NCBI RefSeq assembly: GCF_001436025.1 | Contig: NZ_AZEQ01000017.1 | Location: 1-56,960 of the forward strand | Length of the DNA: 56,960 nucleotides | Reading direction: 5' to 3' | Source of the DNA: Limosilactobacillus mucosae DSM 13345 | GTDB taxonomy: Bacteria; Bacillota; Bacilli; Lactobacillales; Lactobacillaceae | Position numbers and translations under genes: made by a program | The notes under the pieces: model-generated | The model's database searches: none | What the model was told of the DNA's origin: nothing | What the model saw: the letters and a program-made list of their open reading frames with translations, nothing else | Shown here: piece after piece, positions 7,578 to 14,674 of the stretch | Layout of the letters: each line of letters begins with the position of its first letter | How positions within the stretch are numbered: the stretch's first letter is position 1

Positions 7578-9053
7578 ATGAATACTTTTGACGGGACTGA
7601 AACAACGACACGGAAAAGAGGATCCTTATTGAATGCAGATCAATTAAGCGCGGCTAATAATATCAGACTGAATCGTCAGGCTAAAGAACCGCTCTATGCT
7701 CAGCTTTATGATGCGCTGCGCAGCCGGATCGCCAATGGTCAGCTGGCTCCCGATCGGCGGCTTCCGGCGGTTCGGGTTTTGGCTAAGGCACTGGGAATCA
7801 ACCCTGGGACAGTCGTCAGTGCCTATCGCGAATTGGAGAAAAACGGCTATATCATCAGTCGGCGTGGTTCTGGCAGCTTTGTTCAGGAAGGCATGGCGGA
7901 TTCGTTACCCGGCCAAGCTCAGATTCCATATCTGTCGCATTTTCCGGCTGACCGTTCTGACCAGCCGCTGATCGACTTTGCCAGCTACTCGCTCAACCCC
8001 GACCGTTTCTCAACGACGGCCTTTAAGCAGGCGGTCAACTACATCCTGGATCGTGATGGCGGACACGCTTTTGTAATCGAAGACGAGATGGGCTATTATC
8101 CCCTGCGCGAATCGCTGGCTGCCGAACTGGCCCAGCGCTGGATTAAAACCACGCCCCAAAATATTCAGATTACCTCAGGATCACAGCAGGCGATTGATAT
8201 CTGTGCGCGCGCGCTGATCAGACAGGGCGACTGCGTGATGGTCCAAAATCCTACCTATCCCGGGGCCGTGGATGCTTTTAAAGCTTGCGGCGCCAAAGTA
8301 ATTGGTCTGAATTTTGATCATGGCACGCTGATTGACGAACTGGAAAAAATGCTTAAAATCATCCAGCCTAAGATTCTCTATCTCATGCCCAACCTGCAAA
8401 ACCCCACCACAAACTCGTTGAGCCGCTTAGAAAAAGCTCGCATCATCGGACTGGCTCATCGTCATGATTTTTGGATTATTGAAGACGATTATGGCTCTGG
8501 CTTGGCGTATGACAGTAATACGCTTCATACCATGAAAGAACACGATCCCGATGACCGCATCATCTATGTCCGCAGTCTTTCACAGATTTTCGCCTCGGGG
8601 ATGCGGCTGGGCTATCTGGTATCGCCGACTCGACTGATCGAAAGCTTTGCCGGCGTTAAGCGGATTGCCGATATCTCAACTTCGGGACTGTCCCAGCGCA
8701 TCTTTGACTATTACCTGCGAAACCGACTCTGGCGCAAGCACCTTACCGGCCTAAAACTGGCCTATCATCAGCAGTATCAGGCAGCCGGCAAACTCTTGGC
8801 TGAATCATTTGGTGATCGTTTAAGCTGGCAGCCGGCTGATGGTGCCGTGTGGTTCTGGCTACAGCTCAATCTGCCCATGACGGCAGCTGAATTCTGCACG
8901 GCCGCGCAAAATTCAGGCGTCTTGATTGAAAATGGCGACCGCTACTACATTCATGCCGCCCCGCATAACCGGATTCGCCTGTCCTTGGCTCCAGTTAAAG
9001 AAGCCGATATTGCCGTGGGGATCAAGCGGCTGGCTGAACTTGTATCCCAATAA
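7578..9053 (+). CDS. MocR-family transcriptional regulator lacking the PLP lysine
   Basis: Fusion of an N-terminal GntR-type winged helix (about residues 35-105: EPLYAQLYDALRSRIANGQL, then RRLPAVRVLAKALGINPGTV) to a fold-type I aminotransferase domain (about 125-490), the MocR/PdxR architecture. The aminotransferase part keeps VQNPTYPGAVDAF, LMPNLQNPTTNS and IIEDDYGSGL. In the block that normally holds the lysine forming the Schiff base with PLP (S-x-S-K-x-x-x-x-G-x-R-x-G-Y) it reads SLSQIFASGMRLGY, a Gln at residue 336 (codon 8583-8585, CAG). It may therefore bind PLP non-covalently, sense another ligand, or be degenerate. The ATG at 7578 has a weak ribosome site; a TTG at 7629 follows AGAGGA and may be the true start. 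Target genes unknown. Ends in a terminator at 9068-9105. Confidence 0.85.
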   Translation: MNTFDGTETTTRKRGSLLNADQLSAANNIRLNRQAKEPLYAQLYDALRSRIANGQLAPDRRLPAVRVLAKALGINPGTVVSAYRELEKNGYIISRRGSGSFVQEGMADSLPGQAQIPYLSHFPADRSDQPLIDFASYSLNPDRFSTTAFKQAVNYILDRDGGHAFVIEDEMGYYPLRESLAAELAQRWIKTTPQNIQITSGSQQAIDICARALIRQGDCVMVQNPTYPGAVDAFKACGAKVIGLNFDHGTLIDELEKMLKIIQPKILYLMPNLQNPTTNSLSRLEKARIIGLAHRHDFWIIEDDYGSGLAYDSNTLHTMKEHDPDDRIIYVRSLSQIFASGMRLGYLVSPTRLIESFAGVKRIADISTSGLSQRIFDYYLRNRLWRKHLTGLKLAYHQQYQAAGKLLAESFGDRLSWQPADGAVWFWLQLNLPMTAAEFCTAAQNSGVLIENGDRYYIHAAPHNRIRLSLAPVKEADIAVGIKRLAELVSQ

Positions 9054-9067
9054 GTCATTTCAAAAAT

Positions 9068-9105
9068 AAAACAGCGCCGAATCAGTGATCACGCGCTGTT
9101 TTTTT
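9068..9105 (+). terminator. Intrinsic terminator after the MocR-type gene
   Basis: AAAACAGCGC and GCGCTGTTTT form a 10-bp stem followed by a T tract. Confidence 0.8.
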
Positions 9106-9158
9106 ATAGTCAATAAATTCTCGGTCGTCGTGGCAGGAACCGCGGCGGCCTTTAACGG

Positions 9159-9938
9159 TTAGCTAAACCGCAGTGACAGGCAGGTCAGGCCCCCATCGAT
9201 CTTGGCAAATTCTGACATGTCGGTCTCGTAAACCTTAAAGCCGTTTTCAACCAACAATTGATGGACGCCAGGGAAACCAGCCGGCATTATCACGCCATTG
9301 CCAGTGTTGATACAGTTGACCGCGTAGTCTTCACCAACCGGTACCTTAAGCTGATCAAAATCCTTAAAGTAGGGACTATCAATATATTCACCAGCTACCA
9401 GCAGCTTGTTGTCACCCATATAAGTCGTGCCGGTCTTTAGATGCAGAACCTGTTCAACCGGTACCGCCTTGACCGTCTTGCCAAAACACGCGGCAATCTT
9501 AGCAAACTGATCAATGCCGGCTTGATTGGTCCGTGCCGAAAGCCCCACATAGATCAGATCATCGTCAACTGGCATGACATCCCCGCCTTCCAGAGTTCCT
9601 GGAGCAGTAATCTCAAAAATCTGGTCATGCTCAAAGAACTGATCAAGGACTGGGCGAATGAATTCACGTTCTTTTTGTCGCGTACTGCGGGCTGGATTGG
9701 TAACGACCGCAAAATCATCAAAGACAACGGCCGGATCCTCAACGAAACATGAATCCGGAAACTGCTCTAAGGGCTCTAGAACCGTAACCGCGATGCCCAG
9801 CTTTTTGAGCAGCTCAACATAGGCATGGTGTTCAGCGACTGCTTTTTCATAGCTTGGCTTGCCGGCATCAGCATAGTCGTCAATTCCATCCACGACCGAC
9901 TTGCCTGGCGTTCTGACAATTGCCTTATCAAATAGCAT
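9159..9938 (-). CDS. Dimethylarginine dimethylaminohydrolase-like amidinohydrolase
   Basis: Member of the guanidino-group-modifying (pentein) superfamily closest to DDAH/citrulline-forming hydrolases, 259 residues. Substrate-binding block FPDSCFVEDPAVV lies at about residues 60-72 and the catalytic acidic motif LEGGDV at 116-121. The catalytic His is in VLHLKTG (His166) and the nucleophilic Cys is in GGLTCLSLRF (Cys253). All pentein catalytic positions are present, so activity on methylarginine or a related guanidino compound is expected; the real substrate is inferred. An upstream ATG at 9983 is less likely than 9938, which follows AGAAGGA. Promoter TTGAAA-17-TATACT at 9983-10011 with an overlapping cre-like half site suggests carbon control. 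Confidence 0.85.
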   Translation of the reverse strand: MLFDKAIVRTPGKSVVDGIDDYADAGKPSYEKAVAEHHAYVELLKKLGIAVTVLEPLEQFPDSCFVEDPAVVFDDFAVVTNPARSTRQKEREFIRPVLDQFFEHDQIFEITAPGTLEGGDVMPVDDDLIYVGLSARTNQAGIDQFAKIAACFGKTVKAVPVEQVLHLKTGTTYMGDNKLLVAGEYIDSPYFKDFDQLKVPVGEDYAVNCINTGNGVIMPAGFPGVHQLLVENGFKVYETDMSEFAKIDGGLTCLSLRFS

Positions 9939-9982
9939 GATCATTCCTTCTTTCCAAATAATGCAATGCGTTCGATAAGCCA

Positions 9983-10011
9983 AGTATATCTTCTCAAAGA
10001 AACGCTTTCAA
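9983..10011 (-). promoter_or_regulatory. Promoter of the DDAH-like gene, with cre-like overlap
   Basis: Minus strand -35 TTGAAA (10011-10006), 17-bp spacer, -10 TATACT (9988-9983). TGAAAGCGTTTCTT overlapping the -35 matches the cre consensus in its first half only, so CcpA binding is possible but uncertain. Confidence 0.55.
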
Positions 10012-10020
10012 GTCTGTTTT

Positions 10021-10410
10021 CTACCGAATCTTATGCGGGATTGACAGGCCATAATACTGATGCATCGCCATTTGATCAGCCTGCTTGATTTTTTGATGCT
10101 TGATTCGCGTCGCCGCTTCCTCATAAGAGCAACCCAGCAGCTGAACGGTTTCGATTAAGGCATCCAGATCCTCGCTGCCCAGTCTGATCGTGGCCAGCGG
10201 TGCTTCTTCCAGCCGATATTCGTTAAACGCCGTCCCATTGGCCTGTGCCAAAGCCTCAGCAATCCGGTTGACCTTTTTTAACAGCTGCCGTCCAACTGCT
10301 TCACTAACGATCAGTGCCTGCTTTTGATCAACTGTTCTTAAAATATGGTCATCAATAGTCAAATAACGATGACTGATTGAATTAATCAGCCTAAATTGAC
10401 GCTTACTCAC
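10021..10410 (-). CDS. Hypothetical protein, 129 residues
   Basis: I do not recognise a family. It is a soluble, charged, probably alpha-helical protein. The middle (SEAVGRQLLKKVNRIAEALA) and C-terminal part (YEEAATRIKHQKIKQADQMA) look helical, with no signal peptide or membrane segment. The ORF extends to 10443, but AGAGGG followed by ATATC precedes a GTG at 10410 (VSKRQFRLIN), which I take as the start. A promoter TTGCAC-17-TATTTT at 10488-10516 fits a leader of about 70 bases. It reads in the same direction as the DDAH-like gene but has its own promoter. Reality as a gene is supported by the ribosome site, promoter and balanced composition. Confidence 0.6.
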   Translation of the reverse strand: MSKRQFRLINSISHRYLTIDDHILRTVDQKQALIVSEAVGRQLLKKVNRIAEALAQANGTAFNEYRLEEAPLATIRLGSEDLDALIETVQLLGCSYEEAATRIKHQKIKQADQMAMHQYYGLSIPHKIR

Positions 10411-10487
10411 GATATCCCTCTTTTGCTGCCACCTGCTGAACAAACGTCGCTGTCAGATCAATTGCAGCCGGTTGGCGAGTTTTCATG

Positions 10488-10516
10488 AAAATATCATAAG
10501 CAAACACGTTGTGCAA
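10488..10516 (-). promoter_or_regulatory. Candidate promoter of the 129-residue protein
   Basis: Minus strand TTGCAC (10516-10511), 17-bp spacer, TATTTT (10493-10488). Confidence 0.4.
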
Positions 10517-10907
10517 ATTCGATTTTGATTGCTTTAATCAAACCAGCTGCGGCTGATATTTTTGGATCCGTATCCAAGTTTTAGATAATGAGCGTTTCTG
10601 GCTAAGTCATTTAAAAATTGACTATTTTATTATCACCTGTCCCAGCCGCTTTTCGTTTCAGCAATCAATTTACTTATGAAGTTTTTTTCAGATATCATTG
10701 TTTTTTCAGCTCGGCACTGTCTATTTATTCCCGTCAACAATCCTTGTCAACTGTCATTTTGCCCTAGTCAGCCATTATCTTTTGTCGATTCTGCTAATTA
10801 TTAGTCAGTGATCCTTGTCAGACCCGAACTTCATGATTTCTTCAAATTTGTGGTTTAGGGCATTTTCTGCTAAGATAGCGGCAAAATCTTTCAAGGAAAG
10901 GACCACC
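10517..10907. other. AT-rich intergenic stretch
   Basis: No gene, repeat or clear terminator seen. The right part contains several GTCA/TGTC-rich segments around 10735-10820 but no convincing promoter pair. It presumably carries the promoter of the small membrane protein gene to the right. Confidence 0.3.
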
Positions 10908-10938
10908 ATGCTTAGGCGTGGCTCAAACCTATTTTTAA

Positions 10939-11238
10939 ATGAAGTCGTCATCTACTATTATTTTGTCTTACGTCCTTTGCATCGCGACGCTTGTCTTAGC
11001 GAGTGCCATTATCTTTTTTGTCCGCCGCCAGCTGCCTGCCCGCAGTCTAAAGCACTGTCAAAAACTGGTCGATCATGAGCGGGCACTGCTCACAATGGGA
11101 TTTGTGGCCTTTGCTGCCAGCTTGGGACTGTTTTTTATCAATTATACCTGTGCACTGTTGGCCAACGTTTTTTCAGAAGGTTTTATGATTCTGGCATTAA
11201 TGACCACGATCTTAATTACGATTCGCAGCTCGTTTTAA
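10939..11238 (+). CDS. Small hydrophobic membrane protein, 99 residues
   Basis: Two to three predicted membrane helices: about residues 7-28 (ILSYVLCIATLVLASAIIFF), 52-70 (MGFVAFAASLGLFFINY) and 72-92. A basic loop lies between the first two. No family recognised. The ATG at 10939 has no ribosome site. A strong site (AAGGAAAGGA) instead precedes an ATG at 10908, whose frame (MLRRGSNLFLNEVV) is different and loses the hydrophobic protein. Either a one-base frameshift near 10935 separates the original start from the body, or translation is coupled from the short upstream frame. An intrinsic terminator follows directly, supporting a transcribed unit. Confidence 0.5.
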   Translation: MKSSSTIILSYVLCIATLVLASAIIFFVRRQLPARSLKHCQKLVDHERALLTMGFVAFAASLGLFFINYTCALLANVFSEGFMILALMTTILITIRSSF

Positions 11239-11278
11239 AAAAAGCCCTCGTTCCGTTATTTTGGAACGGGGACTTTTT
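11237..11278 (+). terminator. Intrinsic terminator
   Basis: AGCCCTCGTTCC/GGAACGGGGACT stem followed by TTTT, right after the small membrane protein. Confidence 0.75.
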
Positions 11279-11358
11279 AACTGCCGCTGAGCATTAAAAT
11301 TTACACTTACTAAAAATAAGTATAAACTGATAAAAAAATCAAAAGCGAGGTTCTAATC

Positions 11359-11751
11359 ATGAAACTTACCTTTACTCCTCAAGCTCAGCAGCAACTGCAA
11401 AAATACCTACAGCCTGATTCCAAACTGATTCTGGACTTTGATGATGGCGTCGGTCCATTTTCCAAGCTAGGCAACTGCTCTTTGGATGCCAATTTCAAGT
11501 TGATCATTGTAAGCAAAGACGCCAAGCTTCCTGACTTTAACGCCCAACTCGACTCAAACCTAGGGCCGATCTGGTATAAGGATTACACAGCATCGCAACT
11601 GGATGAAAAAATGGAAGTCCGTTTCAACCAAACTTATTTCACGATGCCTTTGGTCAGTGAGCAGCGTACGATGACGGACAACCTGGAATTTTTAGATCTG
11701 CAGGAAGGCTTTAGTACTGAATCAGCATTTAATGGTGCTCACGACTGCTAG
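11359..11751 (+). CDS. HesB/YadR-like iron-sulfur cluster biosynthesis family protein
   Basis: Small soluble protein, 130 residues, that I assign to the lactobacillus iron-sulfur cluster biosynthesis (HesB/IscA-like, PF01521) family. The cue is the N-terminal beta pattern MKLTFTPQAQQQLQKYL followed by KLILDFDDGVGPFSKLGNC. A-type scaffold proteins normally have three conserved cysteines. Here I see only the Cys in GNCSLD and the C-terminal AHDC, so metal binding as in IscA is doubtful and the role remains open. GAGG lies eight bases before the ATG. The last four bases overlap the stop of the convergent AraC-type gene. Confidence 0.7.
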   Translation: MKLTFTPQAQQQLQKYLQPDSKLILDFDDGVGPFSKLGNCSLDANFKLIIVSKDAKLPDFNAQLDSNLGPIWYKDYTASQLDEKMEVRFNQTYFTMPLVSEQRTMTDNLEFLDLQEGFSTESAFNGAHDC

Positions 11752-12755
11752 CTGCGATTTGCTTTCGACTGATTCTGGTGCTGACGACGATACTCTGAGA
11801 CGCTTTTGCCGGTCCACAGTAAAAAGGCTCTTAAAAATGAGTTCAGTTCTTGATAGCCAAGCAGAAACGCAATCTCGTTCGTGGTAATGTCAGTATTAAT
11901 TAAATAATGAACGGCTAAATTTTCTCGCGTACTGTTAAGCTGTTTTTGGAAAGTCGTCTTTTCTTCTTTGAGCTTGCGCTGCAGAGTTCTTTTGGAGATT
12001 CCCAGCTCACGGGCAACGTCATCAATCGTCGTTTCGCCGCTTGGCAGCAGTTCAGCTAAAGCACTGCGCACCCGTGCCGAGGTAGAGTCATCAATTTCAA
12101 GGTCGGCCAGGCGTTTGGTCAGCTCCGGCTCAAAATAGTTCCACATCGCCGCATTATAGCTGACAAACGGCCACTGCAGGTCTGCTTTGGAAAAACTGAT
12201 CTGATTGATGCTGCCTAATTCAAGCTTGATTCCTGCCAACTCAGCCAAGGCAGGATCAGGTTTAGCTGCATTCAAGACCACTTTGACCGGCGTTACTTCC
12301 TGCTTTGTCGCGCGCCTTAAAAGACCGATTAAAAAGGCCCATTCCGCGACCGCCAAAAACGCGGGAATTTTTAAGCTGGCATCCCCGGGCAGCAGCTCAA
12401 CTGTAACTTGATCGGCTGATGACGTAATCTGATAAGTCATCGGACCGATCAATTTTTTATATTCAGCCAGTCGATTAATGCACTGCTCGCCATTATGACT
12501 GCAGTAGGCGGCAAAAATCGGTGGTGAAAAAGTCTCGATCTGGTCTGCCGTCGCCATCTTTACCGCCAGATCGTCCATCGTCTTTAATTCATCAATTGCC
12601 TGCATAAAGCGATAGTACTGTTCCTCTTTCATGGTGATCCGGTCATGATTCAAAGTGTCTGCCGGCAGCTCTGCCTAGCGCAAAACAGCCTGAAGATCCA
12701 AGCCATAGTGCCGTAAGAGATCATCATAGCGGCCATCAATCAAAAAATAGTTCAT
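11748..12755 (-). pseudogene. AraC-family regulator interrupted by a nonsense codon
   Basis: Transcription regulator with an N-terminal ligand-binding domain of the 'arabinose-binding AraC' type and a C-terminal AraC helix-turn-helix. The latter shows IDDVARELGISKRTLQRKLK for the first HTH and TNEIAFLLGYQELNSFLRAF for the second. The natural start appears to be the ATG at 12755, preceded by GGCGGG, giving MNYFLIDGRYDDLLRHYGLD and then LQAVLR. Codon 27 is TAG (12677-12675), after which ELPADTLNHDRITMKEEQ continues the same family domain in frame. A CAG-to-TAG change would explain it. The remaining open frame from 12653 (301 residues) lacks the first part of the sensor domain. It may be inactive, or expressed by suppression or internal initiation. 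Partner genes unknown. Confidence 0.8.
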
Positions 12756-12836
12756 TTAAATTCCCGCCTTTGCTTAACGTTTAGTGAATGACTATATGAT
12801 ACACGCCTACTCTGTCATAATAAACATCGAAACGCG

Positions 12837-12938
12837 TCATCTATTTATCAATTCGTGCCACTTTTGATTAAATTTTCTGACAGCTACCACCCACTTACCA
12901 ATCAGAGCTCCGAGCCAACCACCATCGACTAAAGTCAC
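12837..12938 (-). CDS. Possible 33-residue Trp-rich cationic peptide ORF
   Basis: A GTG-started frame reads MTLVDGGWLGALIGKWVVAV then RKFNQKWHELINR. It is small, with three tryptophans and a net positive charge, a composition seen in leaderless bacteriocins. Against it: the ribosome site is weak (GGAA), the first codons coincide with an IS200/IS605-like motif (12927-12942), and no immunity or export gene is adjacent. Treat as a low-confidence ORF. Confidence 0.25.
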   Translation of the reverse strand: MTLVDGGWLGALIGKWVVAVRKFNQKWHELINR

Positions 12939-12942
12939 GGGA
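12927..12942. repeat. 16-nt motif shared with the right window edge (IS200/IS605 end?)
   Basis: GACTAAAGTCACGGGA here equals the complement of part of the hairpin at 56939-56960. GACT-AAA-GTC can form the apical part of the same hairpin, but the outer arm is lost. It probably marks a decayed insertion-element end. Confidence 0.35.
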
Positions 12943-12962
12943 TTTCCGGCTAGAAATAATTA

Positions 12963-13012
12963 AAACAGCGCGGCATCAAGCTTTAAAAGACCTGGTATCG
13001 CGCTGTTTTTTG
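12963..13012 (-). terminator. Terminator after the 3-hydroxyacyl-CoA dehydrogenase gene
   Basis: AAAACAGCGCG/CGCGCTGTTTT stem with an internal loop, with T tracts on both sides, so it can act in either direction; it lies directly past the stop at 13018. Confidence 0.75.
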
Positions 13013-13017
13013 CAGGT

Positions 13018-13899
13018 TTATTCTTTTAAGAAGTTGGGATCTTCATAAGCCGGGTGCGGGTAGGTGTAAAATCCTTCACCGGCTTCAACGCCATAGTGAC
13101 CGGCATCGATCATGGCCTTCAGCTTGTCGGCAATTGCTTTTTGCTCTGGCGTATCAGCATGAGAGCTGAAAATTGCCCAAACCGTCCGCAGACCAATCAC
13201 GTCCATCGACATAAACGGCCCCATTGGCGAACCAGTTGAATTCATCCAGTCCTTGTCAATTGTGATCGGGTCAGCTACGCCCTTTCCCCAAAGACCCAAT
13301 GCCGCATTCAGAAATGGTACGGACAGCGCGTTCATAATGTAGCCATGCTGTTCTTTTTTCAAAACGATCGGCAGCATCTTGATTCCTTTGGCAAAAGCCA
13401 CGACTTCTTGAATGATGGCCGGCTCAGTCTGAGGCGTACCGACGATCTCAGCCGTGTTGAAGACCCAGATATGGTTAGCAAAGTGCAGATGGAGGAACTT
13501 TTCAGGACGATCGACCAGTTTGACCAGCTGACTTGGTACATAGGTCGATGAGTTGCTGGCAATGATTGCTTCTTTTGGCAGGACCGAGCAGAGCTGCGCG
13601 TAGAAATCCTTTTTCATGTCCAGATTTTCTGGTACGGCTTCAATTACCAGATCGGCATCCTTAAATGACGTTTCCCAATCATTGGTAATCGAAACGATAT
13701 TTTTCAAGCCGGCGTCAAACTGTTCGTCGGTCAGCTTTAGGTCATGCTTGTAAAATGGCCGCAGCGCCGCAATTCGTTTTTCGGCCCGTTCTGGATGCGG
13801 ATTCCAGATGCGAACCTGATAGCCGCACAGCGCACTTTGATAGGCAATCTGACTGCCCAGCGTTCCGGCACCGGCAATCGTTACGTTTTTAATTGACAT
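13018..13899 (-). CDS. 3-hydroxyacyl-CoA dehydrogenase family protein
   Basis: NAD-dependent dehydrogenase of the 3-hydroxyacyl/3-hydroxybutyryl-CoA dehydrogenase family, 293 residues. An N-terminal Rossmann fold carries VTIAGAGTLGSQIAYQSA. The acidic residue expected to bind the adenosine ribose is replaced by Asn in IWNPHPERAEKR. Further family motifs are ADLVIEAVPENLDMKK, ASNSSTYVPSQL, and HLHFANHIW with the catalytic His. The C-terminal helical domain has TGSPMGPFMSMDVIGL. Lactobacilli have no beta-oxidation, so the substrate is probably another hydroxy acid or a detoxification substrate. The start at 13899 follows GAGG and is preferred to 13932. A TATAAT and a cre-like sequence (13968-13981, two mismatches) lie upstream. 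Confidence 0.85.
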   Translation of the reverse strand: MSIKNVTIAGAGTLGSQIAYQSALCGYQVRIWNPHPERAEKRIAALRPFYKHDLKLTDEQFDAGLKNIVSITNDWETSFKDADLVIEAVPENLDMKKDFYAQLCSVLPKEAIIASNSSTYVPSQLVKLVDRPEKFLHLHFANHIWVFNTAEIVGTPQTEPAIIQEVVAFAKGIKMLPIVLKKEQHGYIMNALSVPFLNAALGLWGKGVADPITIDKDWMNSTGSPMGPFMSMDVIGLRTVWAIFSSHADTPEQKAIADKLKAMIDAGHYGVEAGEGFYTYPHPAYEDPNFLKE

Positions 13900-13967
13900 G
13901 ATTAATAACCTCGCCTTCTTTTGATAGTTCAAAATATATTTTTATTATAAACTGCTTTGTGAATTTT

Positions 13968-13981
13968 TGGAAGCGTTTTAA
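13968..13981 (-). promoter_or_regulatory. cre-like sequence upstream of the dehydrogenase
   Basis: TGGAAGCGTTTTAA (plus-strand reading) matches the cre consensus except at two positions and lies upstream of a TATAAT box on the minus strand. Carbon control is a possibility only. Confidence 0.35.
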
Positions 13982-14310
13982 ACGATACGAAATGTTGATA
14001 ATCGATTGACATTGTTGATTTTTTATCAATAAGCCAGGTTGACAAAGTTTGTGAAGAATGATTGCTTTTGATGCTGACACCGACCTACAGCTCTATGATC
14101 CGGTTTTTATCCTGGTATCTAGCATGATAGCTGCCTGCTTTAGTCATGCGGTCTGCTTAACATCCTTGACATTGGTGCGTGCCTGTCAGTTGAAACGTTT
14201 GCGGTTATTGCACTGCCAACCAATGCTAACAGCACTGGTTAGTCGGATTTAATTAGCCTTTTAAAAAATTTTTGACTTTTTTCTGATTTTTACTGGCATT
14301 TTCTAAATTA
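13982..14310. other. Intergenic stretch without recognised gene
   Basis: Contains short frames without ribosome sites or family motifs. I see nothing else until the promoter region of tRNA-Asn. Confidence 0.3.
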
Positions 14311-14318
14311 TGTGTTAA

Positions 14319-14324
14319 TATAAT
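14319..14324 (+). promoter_or_regulatory. -10 box of tRNA-Asn
   Basis: TATAAT 24 bases before the mature tRNA 5' end. No good -35 at 16-18 bp; TTGACT at 14272 is too far away. Confidence 0.4.
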
Positions 14325-14347
14325 TAAGTACTTATTTGTTAAGTCAT

Positions 14348-14420
14348 TCCGGCATAGCTCAGTTGGTAGAGCACCTGACTGTTAATCAGGTTGTCGTCAG
14401 TTCGAGTCTGACTGCCGGAG
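14348..14420 (+). tRNA. tRNA-Asn (anticodon GTT)
   Basis: 73-nt cloverleaf: acceptor stem TCCGGCA/TGCCGGA plus discriminator G, D-arm AGCTCAGTTGGTAGAGC, anticodon stem-loop CTGACTGTTAATCAG with GTT at 14381-14383, and T-arm GTTCGAGTC. CCA is not encoded. A lone tRNA with its own terminator immediately downstream. Confidence 0.97.
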
Positions 14421-14426
14421 TAATTA

Positions 14427-14463
14427 AAAACAGCAGTGTCTGAAGCGGCACTGCTGTTTTTTT
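14427..14463 (+). terminator. Terminator after tRNA-Asn
   Basis: AAAACAGCAGTG/CACTGCTGTTTT 12-bp stem, 10-nt loop, followed by TTTTTTT. Confidence 0.9.
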
Positions 14464-14584
14464 GTATCAACTATCAGCAGCTGGCGACAAATGATCATTA
14501 GCCAACTAAGTGTTCGTTTAATAATCTTTTGATACAACTTCTTGGTTTTGGCCATTTCGTTGGGAATCGGCCCCTTTTGTAATG

Positions 14585-14590
14585 TATAAT
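14585..14590 (+). promoter_or_regulatory. -10 box of the surface protease gene
   Basis: TATAAT 85 bases before the start codon, with a weak TTGGGA at 14560. It would give a leader of about 80 bases. Confidence 0.4.
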
Positions 14591-14674
14591 CAATGCTGAA
14601 TTCATTAAAGTTTCCTAATGCTCAGTGCCGCATTCAAAATTCAGTATTCTAATAATATTAAGGGGAAAAATTCA

